The notes under the pieces were generated by a model, which did no database searches, was not told where the DNA came from, and was given only the letters and a program-made list of their open reading frames with translations. From Abeoforma whisleri (lineage: Eukaryota; Opisthokonta; Ichthyosporea; Ichthyophonida), in NCBI GenBank assembly GCA_002812265.1, contig PDIO01000106.1:1-11201 (forward strand): DNA of 11,201 nt, in the 5' to 3' direction. The translations under genes were made by a program, and so were the position numbers. Below, piece by piece: positions 1 to 8,031 of the stretch. Positions within the stretch are counted from its first letter, which is position 1. Each line of letters begins with the position of its first letter.

Positions 1-632
1 GCTTTCGTCAAAAGGTGCTACCCCCCAAATATGACATATTTTTATATAAGGGGAAAAAAATAACTAATCTAGATACTCCGCAGAGTCTCGGGATGGAAAG
101 TATGGTAAGATAGATACATGTGCACAAGATATACAACAAATTTATAATTCCATTACTTTGTACCTACTTTGTTATTTATCTGTTTGATGTTCCCTTTCAT
201 TTTTATTATTTTTCTATTCGCACACGCTAGAATTTTTTTTTTTTTGGGGAATCACTTGTGGAACATATGGTGCTCAGGACATGTTTTTTACCCAAGAAGT
301 CCGCTTTGTACACTTTACTAACTAGACTTATCAACTTCATTCGAAGGCGGTAATCGATTGCCTAGGCATTTTGAAATTGAAAAGATTGTCTCCTGCCAAA
401 CCGGGTATGGAAGTTCCCTGTTTCAAATACGCTGATTTTTTCCCTTTTTCGAAGGTATCATGACAGACAATTTTACTTTTATTATAGTAGTATATATGTC
501 ACATTTATTGTTCTTTTGTCTTGGTTGGTTGCGAAGCCTTACATTACTCACAATTCGGCATTGAATTTATCTTTGGGTTGTCTAACTCATTGTTGTAACA
601 TGTATATATGTGTTATTATACTATTTGTGCAG
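1..632. other. AT-rich nuclear-type flank, no gene recognised
   Basis: No supported gene. The stretch is AT-rich, with a T run near 231-245. An upstream exon of the SNF2 gene could end at about 399, where an open stretch meets a GTATGG donor-like site, but I see no recognisable domain, so I do not call it. The open frame from 516 that enters the helicase exon is probably intron read-through upstream of the acceptor at 631-632. Confidence 0.5.
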
Positions 633-852
633 CTGAAAAGAGAGCCTCCCATTGTTATACCCATGCAATTTCGAATTAATATTCATGAGCACTTGCACCA
701 AAGCTTACCTGAAAATTTGAAATGTGTCCAGAGAGAACTTGAAGTACAACAAAGCGTTTCTGGTCTTTTACAAGGACTTACGCTTGACGATGAAAGTAAC
801 ATACATTACTTGGGGCACATTATCATCGTTAACAATCATCATTATCATCATC

Positions 853-917
<65 letters not shown>

Positions 918-2128
918 CTATCTCTCTATCTCTCTCACACACACTCTCTCTCTCATGTATCTATATAACAATATTTAGACCCACCAGGCTTAGATGGTCC
1001 GGACACATTGACAATTACACTGCTACCTCACCAACGTTGCTATATGCATTGGGCTGTATGTTTACTAATTATATATACACATGTGCTGTGCCGTGGTTTT
1101 TACTATTTTCACAATCATGCACACGATTACTTTGCAAATTGTGACTATGTACAAACTACACTACAGTTTTCATTGTGTATCTATTTTGTCATATTTCAAA
1201 TTCACATTTGCTCACATTTAATTTATACATATTTGTTTGCAACAGCTCCAACGTGAAAAGGATGAGCAGTGCCCTGGTGGCATTCTTGCTGATGACGTAA
1301 TGCACCTTTTTTCTATAAAATTTTTCATTTCAACTAGTATGACTATGTACATCTAATTATACAGACCAAATTCTGTTGACAATATGCATCATTCGATTTC
1401 AATGTACTATTCAGAAACAATTATATTGGAAAATACTACAACAATTGTGCAAATTGCAATCTGAAACAATTAATCCAAATTTTTATGTGTATTAATACAC
1501 ATTTGTGTGTGTACAAATTAAATCACACGTGGTTATCAACATGTTCATACTTTTGACTTTCTATTAATATTCAACAAAAAACTCTCAATGAGTTTGCGCA
1601 ACACTTTTTTACTACTGCTAATGTACCTTTACAAAAAGGACCTCAAGCTAACAGATATATATTTACTAACAAACATCTATCTCTCTATTTACTTACTTAC
1701 ATGTACAATTTACAATTCTTTATAATTTGGAAGTTTGTCTTGCAATATATATATGTATACATGCAACCTAATTTTTCTTATAGCAAGGTTTAGGGAAAAC
1801 TGTTCAGACAATTGCAAATGTAATGCAACATAAAAAGATAGAAACCGGCACTGAAAAGGATGGACCTACCCTAATAATCGCCCCTCTCAGTTTAGTGTCA
1901 CAATGGCACGACGAAATCTTGAATAAGGTCTAAACTGATTTACAAATGTCAAATTTCCTCACTTCTTCTTCTTCTCTTCCTCTCTTTAAATTAAACTAAA
2001 TTTGTAATTGAACAAGTGCAAGAAGGGAACTGTATCTTCCTATATGTACGTAGGTCCGCGAAGAGCACGATTGGGATCAGAGTTGAGAGATTATGATTTT
2101 GTCATTACCACTTATGCTACAGCTGCTG
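633..2128 (+). CDS. SNF2-family helicase/ATPase, N-terminal part of the ATPase domain (5 exons, partial)
   Basis: SNF2 ATPases use ATP to move along DNA and remodel chromatin or help DNA repair in the nucleus. Exons that join in frame are 633-795, 979-1055, 1246-1296, 1784-1927 and 2017-2128, each bordered by GT and AG. Phase fits: one base left at 795 plus AC at 979 gives an Asn codon. The joined protein shows the family's order: TLLPHQRCYMHWA (the usual L.pHQ..gl.Wm block), then PGGILADDQGLGKTVQTIA (motif I, Walker A, split by the 1297-1783 intron), then TLIIAPLSLVSQWHDEI (motif Ia), then VGPRRARLGSELRDYDFVITTYAT (motif Ib region). DDQGLGKT rather than DDMGLGKT is known in the Rad5/HLTF/Uls1-like branch, so that branch is my tentative placement. 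The DEAH box (motif II) and helicase C domain are absent: the gene is cut off at the mitochondrial join. The last two splice sites are less certain; an acceptor five bases further on (at 2020-2021) and a donor at 2146 are possible. Confidence 0.8.
796..978 (+). other. Intron of the SNF2-type gene
   Basis: Begins GTAACA and ends TTTAG. Removing it restores the frame between ..LTLDDE and PPGLDGPDTL through a shared Asn codon. It holds the microsatellite listed separately. Confidence 0.75.
834..954. repeat. (ATC)n then (CT)n microsatellite with degenerate TCTA/CT tail
   Basis: ATC triplets run from about 834 to 858, followed by about 25 CT dinucleotides to 908, then mixed CTAT/CTCT/CACA units to about 954. 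It lies wholly inside the 796-978 intron. The Ser-Leu and Ile runs that appear on translation are artefacts of this repeat. Such tracts are typical of nuclear DNA and absent from the mitochondrial part of the window. Confidence 0.95.
1297..1783 (+). other. Intron of the SNF2-type gene within motif I
   Basis: Starts GTAATG right after the Asp-Asp codons and ends TTATAG before the Gln-Gly codons, so it splits the ATPase motif I. It is AT-rich with no open frame of note. At 487 bp it is the longest of the clear introns here; the neighbouring ones are 1056-1245 and 1928-2016. Confidence 0.75.
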
Positions 2129-2400
2129 GTATTTCTATTATATATGTAAAATGTGACTGTGATTTGCTTGTATGCGCTGAACATTTCGATACAGAGACAT
2201 TATCTACATACCTTACTAATATTGGACAATTAATAAAAGGAACGTACTCGAGTGTAAAGGGGAAGGTCAAAAGTGTAGTTTTCAATTAAACTTATACATT
2301 ATGTACAATTGAAATACACAAAATGTATTTCGCAAAATGTAAACTGGATGAGGTTTTATAGTCAATTTAAAGGACACACAAGTTTCACTAATTTTTACTT
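2129..2400. other. Junction zone between nuclear-type and mitochondrial-type sequence
   Basis: Left of this zone are SNF2 exons on the plus strand; right of it is a minus-strand frame that needs TGA=Trp. The plus-strand frame stays open from the last exon to 2289 and the minus-strand frame stays open to a TAG at 2216-2218, so neither fixes the breakpoint. The minus-strand peptide loses protein-like character left of about 2350, which hints at a join near 2290-2370. I see no tRNA, no terminal repeat and no target duplication here. Confidence 0.55.
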
Positions 2401-3046
2401 TTATGTCATTTTGTTGTAATTCTTTAATGACTCATTGATCAATCGGAGAGTCGACCAATAGTTGAGCTCCTACGGGTAAATAAATTTTTTTACTTGGATC
2501 AATTGTGAAAAAAGGTTGTTTAGCTATAATTCATTTTTGATTTAATTCAATCAAGTACTTTAAAATAGGTAAAATTAAATTTAGTGCAAAATTAATTTTA
2601 ATTGTTTTGGTGTAATAAGTTTTAACTAAAAATTGACTTATTAAAAAGGGGTCAAATCCAAAATGACCATAAATTAATTTTTTTATAGATTTATGGTGGG
2701 TAGTAAAAGTAGGTGTTCCGGTTTCCGCGAGGCTATTTAAAATTTGCGTGTTAAAAAATTTAATATTTTTAGAAATTTGTGAAACGCGACGAGTAGGGGT
2801 AGACCCTCCGCTTCTTCCGGAACCTCTTAAGGTAGGCGTAGCTAAATTGACCTGACTGATAATTGTATTGGATTGGGAGATACTAGACTTAGTTTTTGGT
2901 TTAGTTTGAATTGAATTTAACAATAAGATTGAATGACTATCACTCAATAGTTGACTTAAAGAAAGTTGGTTAGCTCTGTTAGGTCTAGTTAAATGTCAAT
3001 TATTATTAAAATAAATTGATTTTTGATTGATGGGTAGTTTATGCAA
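2216..3046 (-). CDS. Mitochondrial reading frame, possible ribosomal protein S3; C-terminus runs into the junction
   Basis: With TGA=Trp the frame is open from a TTG codon directly after trnS(gcu) to a TAG at 2216, 276 codons. The N-terminus LPINQKSIYFNNNWHL resembles the start of organellar S3 (KINP.s.RL...N..W type), and S3 is a 30S-type protein near the mRNA entry site, often kept and often expanded in mtDNA. The middle is basic and rich in Ser, Thr and Lys. A Gly/Ser/Arg-rich patch (TLRGSGRSGGSTPTRR, about residues 69-84) is encoded by a GC-rich cluster resembling those in the spacers. I do not see the S3 C-terminal domain motifs. The last 40 or so codons probably lie beyond the mitochondrial join, so the true C-terminus may be missing. 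It could instead be another ribosomal protein or an unknown orf; the S3 idea is a weak inference. Confidence 0.35.
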
Positions 3047-3129
3047 CGATATAATTTGGAATTGAACCAAATTCTTTATTAATAAAGACTCATTAGCAAT
3101 GAGTTGCTAAACCATTTAGCTTTTATATC
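3047..3129 (-). tRNA. trnS(gcu): tRNA-Ser(GCU)
   Basis: Minus strand. The 7-bp acceptor GATATAA/TTATATC is perfect with discriminator G. D stem GCTA/TAGC; anticodon stem ACTCA/TGAGT around loop TTGCTAA, giving GCU. There is a long class II variable arm (CTTTATTAATAAAG, itself a hairpin), and the T arm is TTTGG-TTCAATT-CCAAA. Serine tRNAs are class II and carry G73, which agrees. It abuts the following reading frame with no spacer. Confidence 0.93.
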
Positions 3130-3148
3130 TATAGGAATCTATGTAAAA

Positions 3149-3216
3149 AGATTGTACCAAGAATTGAACTTGGGTGTAGTTATTTGCAATAACAGTATTA
3201 ACCTTTAATTACAATC
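3149..3216 (-). tRNA. trnC(gca): tRNA-Cys(GCA)
   Basis: Minus strand. Acceptor GATTGTA/TACAATC, discriminator T (U73 is typical of tRNA-Cys); anticodon loop TTGCAAA, giving GCA; T arm CCAAG-TTCAATT-CTTGG. The D arm is short and AT-rich, and the outer anticodon-stem pair is weak. Confidence 0.87.
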
Positions 3217-3228
3217 CCCACCTTTAAA

Positions 3229-3299
3229 TAATAAACTCAAGACTCGAACTTGATCGGCCAATCTGTAAAATTGGAATTCTACCCATGAATCAGTTTATT
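3229..3299 (-). tRNA. trnV(uac): tRNA-Val(UAC)
   Basis: Minus strand. Acceptor AATAAAC/GTTTATT, discriminator A; anticodon stem CCAAT/ATTGG around loop TTTACAG, giving UAC; T arm TCAAG-TTCGAGT-CTTGA. It sits in a run of four tRNA genes, spaced by 1 to 19 bases. Confidence 0.92.
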
Positions 3300-3300
3300 T

Positions 3301-3372
3301 TCTTATTAGCTGGACTTGAACCAACAAAAAGGACTTATGAAATCCGTATTTTACCGATTAAATTATAATAAG
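3301..3372 (-). tRNA. trnM(cau): tRNA-Met(CAU)
   Basis: Minus strand. Acceptor CTTATTA/TAATAAG, discriminator A; D stem ATTT/AAAT; anticodon loop TTCATAA, giving CAU; T arm GTTGG-TTCAAGT-CCAGC. The anticodon stem has a mismatched outer pair and lacks the three G-C pairs of a bacterial-type initiator, so whether it initiates, elongates or is a lysidine-modified Ile tRNA cannot be told. It begins 5 bases after the rps13 stop. Confidence 0.88.
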
Positions 3373-3377
3373 TCGAG

Positions 3378-3815
3378 TTAATTTAAATATTTATTTTTTT
3401 GAATATATTTATTAAATAGTTTTTTATTGGTTCTAAAGGCGCTTCCGCTAAAACCTTTAGTAGATTGACCTTTAATGGGGAGTCCTTGTTTAAATCTTAA
3501 TAATCTTTTGGTTTTTAATTGTCTTAAGAATCCCGTAGTAATTTGGAATTCTAATTCATTTAAAATAACAAGTTTAGAAATTTTTAAACCCGCTCGATTG
3601 CAGGCACGTATGGTTCAGAAAGACATTAATTTTTGACCGATTAGAAATTTATTTTTTTTGGTGATTTGATTGTTGTTGAGTTTTAAATGTAAACCTAAAT
3701 TATTGAGAAATTCAGTTAAATTTAATCTCCCAATTCCTGGAATAGTTAATAAATTGCGAAGCGAGTTTAAATTTTTTTTCTTTAAGGTGTTAGTAGACTT
3801 GGTTCAAACTAACAT
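3378..3815 (-). CDS. rps13: Mitochondrial small-subunit ribosomal protein S13
   Basis: S13 sits in the head of the small ribosomal subunit and contacts the large subunit and P-site tRNA. The frame is 145 codons plus TAA, with TGA read as Trp at residues 4 and 68. Landmarks in family order: an N-terminal LLTIPGIG (the GIG turn of the helix-hairpin-helix, about residues 23-30), a helical middle, then KQGLPIKGQSTK (about residues 112-123) matching the family's GLPvRGQRT signature. The lysine-rich tail fits rRNA binding. Its ATG overlaps the nad3 stop as TAATG, so the two are probably co-transcribed. The identification rests on motif order and length and is fairly divergent. Confidence 0.75.
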
Positions 3816-4189
3816 TATTCTCAATCTAGTGCACCTTTAAGTCATTCATAGATTAAACCTAATGTAAGAATTAATAAGAAAATAATGGCAGTTCAATAAG
3901 CAACCAAGTTAGTTAGTTTAAGTTTTTTCACAATCAATGCAAAAGGAACAACTAAAGCAATTTCTAAATCAAAGATTACGAATAACAAGCCTATTAAAAA
4001 AAATCGAATTTGAACAGACTCACGAGTATTACTGAATGGGCTAAAACCACATTCAAATTGAGATGTTTTATCAGCTGTAGGTTTATTAGGCCCAATTAAT
4101 TGGCCAATTAGTATTAATAACATAGCGACTATAAAAAAAAGAAAAGTAGCAATTAAAACTTCAAAATTTAGTTTGTTTATAAGAGTCAT
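3815..4189 (-). CDS. nad3: NADH dehydrogenase subunit 3 (complex I)
   Basis: A small membrane subunit of complex I in the inner mitochondrial membrane; its long first loop lies near the quinone site. The product is 124 residues, normal for the family. Visible are TM1 (about 10-30), the loop with the conserved FECGFSPF block (about 46-53, with the switch-loop Cys), the VQIRFFLIGLLFVIFDLEIA stretch in TM2, and TM3 ending GLIYEWLKGALDWE. Three Trp codons near the C-terminus are TGA, so a standard-code reading would stop early at about 3890. The start is the ATG at 4187-4189; rps13 follows with a one-base overlap. Confidence 0.96.
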
Positions 4190-4247
4190 TAGTAGATATT
4201 TTTTAGATTAGTGAAAGAAAAAAAATGTTTAAATAAAATTGATTTAC

Positions 4248-4319
4248 TTGAATGAGTTTGAATCGAACAAACGTTTACAAATTCAAATTTTACAGTCTTG
4301 ACCATTAGACGATCATTCA
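4248..4319 (-). tRNA. trnQ(uug): tRNA-Gln(UUG)
   Basis: Minus strand. Acceptor TGAATGA/TCATTCA, discriminator A; D stem GTCT/AGAC with loop AATGGTCA; T arm GTTTG-TTCGATT-CAAAC. The only register giving five anticodon-stem pairs (two of them G-U) has loop ATTTGAA and anticodon UUG. A Phe or Ser register would break the stem, and the short variable loop rules out Ser. It lies between nad4 and nad3. Confidence 0.82.
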
Positions 4320-4332
4320 TTTTGCAATATAT

Positions 4333-5877
4333 CTAGATCATTCTAGCAGATGTTAAATCAATTACATTAGTTAAAATGAGAATAATAGATTGGGGTATTA
4401 GTCCGAGAGCTAAAACTAAGATAACAATTGGAGTTAAACCAAAAAATTCAAGTCTAGTACAATCAATCAAATTAGTAGTAGAGCGGACTGCGAGATTGTT
4501 ACTGATAGTGCTTAAGTTATAAGTTAAAGGAATAGGACCAAATCCAACTTTAACAAATAGGTTTAATGAGTAACCAGCAGATCAAATAACGGACGTTGTT
4601 GCAAGTGTAGCAATTAATAAATTTTCAGTAGCTAAGCTTTGTAAAACTAAAAATTCACCTATAAAATTAGCAGTCAATGGTAGACCTAGATTGGCAAGAT
4701 TTAGAATTAGAAAATTAGTCATTAATAAAGGTAATAAACTAGTTAAACCACTATAATATTTTAAATTTTTAGTACTTAATTTGAAATATAAAAAACTAAC
4801 AGCAATGAATAAGCCCGGAGCTGTTAACCCATGTGCAAGCATTAAAAATACTGATCCATGTAACCCTATAGAATTTGAGCCAACTAAACCTAATGTAGCT
4901 GCACCCATGTGACTGACGGACGAATAGGCAATGATACGTTTCAAATCAAATTGTCTAATTGTGGTAAAACTACAATAAATAATTCCAAGGATACAAAGTG
5001 TATAGATTAGTGGTTTATTGTAATAAGTACTAGCTGGCATTAAAAATAACGAGTATCGGAATAAACCAAATGATCCAAGTTTTAGTAAAACACCAGCTAA
5101 AACAATAGATCCCGCTAAGTTCGCTTCTACATGGGCCCTAGGTAACCATAAATGGAGTCCAAAGAGTGGTAATTTAACAGCAAACCCAACAAAGAACCCC
5201 ATTCAAAAAAGTTGAACTAAATTAGCTTGACTAATATCCATGGTAGTTAATAAATATCAGTTAGTTGAACCAGTTAACCCTAACAAACTAATTAGCGCTA
5301 TGATCATGATTAAGGATCCGGCTAATGTGTAGAAAAACAAGAAAATACTAGCTACTGATCTCTGAACCCTAACACCAAAGGATCCAACTAATAAATACAT
5401 TGGAATTAATGTTAATTCAAAAGAAATATAAAATCAAATCAAGTCGGTGGCGCTAAATGTAAAAATAAGACAAAGAGTTAATACCAACAACAAGACTAAA
5501 AATTCTTTATATCTTAATGGATTTAATCCTTGATCAATTAAACTAGGATCCGGAGTTGATTTATCGAAGGGCCCAATTGCTTTAGGTTGACTTAATAGGA
5601 TACAAATAGTAATTAGTAGTGTAGTTAAACAAAGAAAACTACTAGCAACTGAATCTAATCCAAGACTTAGTGACCCATTGAAAATTTGAGCATTAGTTTT
5701 AAATTGGAATCAAAACGCAGCTGAATTTATATTAAGTCAAATAATTCCAGTAATTATAAAGGTTAAAGTAGAGGTTAAGATGGCTAACTTATGGAGGGTG
5801 GTTAGATTAATTTTTTTGAAGCTAAAACTAATAACTAGAATGGCTAAGATTGTAGAACCTATTAGAATTGTCAACAT
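4333..5877 (-). CDS. nad4: NADH dehydrogenase subunit 4 (complex I)
   Basis: An antiporter-like proton-pumping subunit of complex I. It has 514 codons plus TAG, a typical length, using TGA as Trp throughout (for example in GIIWLN, LIWFYIS, VQLFWMGFF and SVIWSAGYS). Family landmarks: FELTLIPMYLLVG with the conserved Glu, then KLPLFGLHLWLPRAHVEA with the lysine and histidines of the proton path, GSIVLAGVLLKLG, RIIAYSSVSHMG, LAHGLTAPGLF, and LGLPLTANFIGEFLVLQS. The start is the ATG at 5875-5877, followed by a normal hydrophobic first helix. Two unusual substitutions are the Pro usually found in HVEAP replaced by Asn (HVEANLAGS), and HGLTAPGLF where HG(L/F).SS.LF is usual. The gene looks intact. 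Confidence 0.97.
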
Positions 5878-6048
5878 AATCAGTTAATAGATAAAGATTC
5901 GAACTTTAACTTTTTTTAGTTATAAACAATTTTAAATAAGCGAAACCACTGATTGGAATGGGGCGTCCAATGAAAAAACTAAAATTAATATTTGCGGCGA
6001 AAAGTTTTGATTACTATCTTTTATTAGGGTAGGGGTAGGGCCCCCGGT
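5878..6048 (-). other. Leader upstream of nad4 with tRNA-like T-arm remnant
   Basis: On the minus strand there is a T-arm-like hairpin (TAAAG-TTCGAAT-CTTTA, plus-strand positions about 5891-5907) just before the nad4 start, and a 7-base inverted pair AATCAGT/ACTGATT that brackets it and ends at the nad4 ATG. I could not build a full cloverleaf: no believable D arm or anticodon stem. It may be a decayed tRNA or a structure used for RNA processing. A GC-rich cluster (GGGTAGGGGTAGGGC type) lies at about 6027-6047. Confidence 0.3.
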
Positions 6049-6596
6049 TTCATCAGTCATAACGGAAAACCTGTGTCAAGAAGGTGTAAGTATACCTCTT
6101 CACGGAAGGGAATTGGCCCGCTTGAAGTTTCGCCACCAGAGCTAAGAGATTTGATTTTCATCAGTCATAACGGGAAAACCTGTGTCTGGCTTGAAGTTTT
6201 GTCACTAAGCCCAAGAGATTTTATTTTCATCAGTCATAACGGGGAAACCTGTGTCTCGCTTGAAGTTTCGTCACTAAGCCTAAGAGATTTTATTTTCATC
6301 AGTCATAAGGGGAAAACCTGTGTCCCGCTTGAAGTTTCGTCACCAGGGCTAAGAGATTTGATTTTCATCAGTCATAAGGGGAAAACCTGTGTGGGGAGGG
6401 GTTGGTATATCTCTTCATCCGCTTGAAGTTTTGTCACTAAGCCTAAGAGATTTTATTTTGATCAATGATAAGGGAAAACCTGTGTCTCGCTTGAAGTTTT
6501 GTCATAAGGGGAAAACCTGTGTCTCGCTTGAAGTTTTGTCATAAGGGGAAAACCTGTGTGGAGAGGGGTTGGTATATCTCTTCACCCGCTTGAAGT
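6049..6596. repeat. Tandem array of a 69-bp unit with shortened and extended units
   Basis: The marker CATCAGTCAT starts at 6051, 6159, 6228, 6297 and 6366, with a diverged copy at 6460. Three successive steps are exactly 69 bp; the others are 108 (69 plus an extra block) and 94 (69 plus 25). Each unit also carries AACCTGTGTC, CGCTTGAAGTTT and TAAGAGATTT segments. After 6500 the unit shrinks to 37 bp (GTCATAAGGG at 6501 and 6538). A block GGGGTTGGTATATCTCTTCA occurs twice (about 6397-6416 and 6564-6583), with a diverged relative near 6083-6104. The 69-bp period is a multiple of three, which alone keeps a plus-strand frame open; I do not call a gene. It fills the spacer between trnR(ucg) and nad4. 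Confidence 0.93.
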
Positions 6597-6667
6597 TTAG
6601 TTGTTGAAGATTTGAACTTCAATTTTTTAATTCGAAGTTAAATAGTTTGCCATTAACTTAACAACTA
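6597..6667 (-). tRNA. trnR(ucg): tRNA-Arg(UCG)
   Basis: Minus strand. Acceptor TAGTTGT/ACAACTA, discriminator A; D stem AGTT/AACT; anticodon stem TTTAA/TTAAA around loop CTTCGAA, giving UCG; T arm TGAAG-TTCAAAT-CTTCA. It is a near copy of the tRNA at 6691-6762, differing in the anticodon, in one compensated acceptor pair and in the D loop. Confidence 0.92.
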
Positions 6668-6690
6668 GTAAAATAGCGCAGTATGTAATT

Positions 6691-6762
6691 TTAGTCGTTG
6701 AAGATTTGAACTTCAATTTTTTAATTCGTAGTTAAATAGTTTACCAATTAACTTAACGACTA
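6691..6762 (-). tRNA. trnR(acg): tRNA-Arg(ACG)
   Basis: Minus strand. Acceptor TAGTCGT/ACGACTA, discriminator A; D stem AGTT/AACT; anticodon stem TTTAA/TTAAA around loop CTACGAA, giving ACG; T arm identical to the neighbouring trnR. The A34 anticodon is the usual bacterial/organellar Arg form, read as inosine. The UCG copy 24 bases away is its tandem sister. Confidence 0.92.
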
Positions 6763-6839
6763 TGGGTAGGGGTGGGGCCGAATGGGGAGGGAAGGATAAA
6801 ACCTTGTTCCGCCGCTTCGCAGACTTTAAACCCCTAGGG
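6763..6839. other. GC-rich cluster between cox1 and trnR(acg)
   Basis: A short spacer much richer in G and C than its surroundings: GGGTAGGGGTGGGGCC, then GGGGAGGG, then a CCGCCGCTTCGC block and CCCCTAGGG next to the cox1 stop. The GGGTAGGGGTGGG core recurs near 2790, 6027, 9655 and 9836. No gene is seen. Confidence 0.7.

Positions 6840-8031
<1,192 letters not shown>

Noticed and set aside
516-968. 150-residue plus-strand frame ending in Ser-Leu repeats
   Set aside because: Only 633-795 is a real exon; the start lies before the splice acceptor and the tail is translation of the CT microsatellite in the next intron.
1008-1256. 82-residue plus-strand frame
   Set aside because: It runs in another frame across an SNF2 exon and the following intron, with no protein-like features.
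2531-2947. 138-residue frame as a complete separate gene
   Set aside because: Its ends are set by a TGA and by a mid-frame TTG; with TGA=Trp it extends on both sides, from the trnS border into the junction zone.
6073-6426. 117-residue plus-strand open frame with a 23-residue internal repeat (FISHNGKTCV type)
   Set aside because: It is the translation of the 69-bp tandem array; 69 is 3 x 23, so the frame stays open automatically. It lies on the strand opposite all genes in this DNA and has no likeness to a known protein.
6049-6596. CRISPR array
   Set aside because: The repeats are contiguous, with no unique spacers between them, and lie in mitochondrial DNA.
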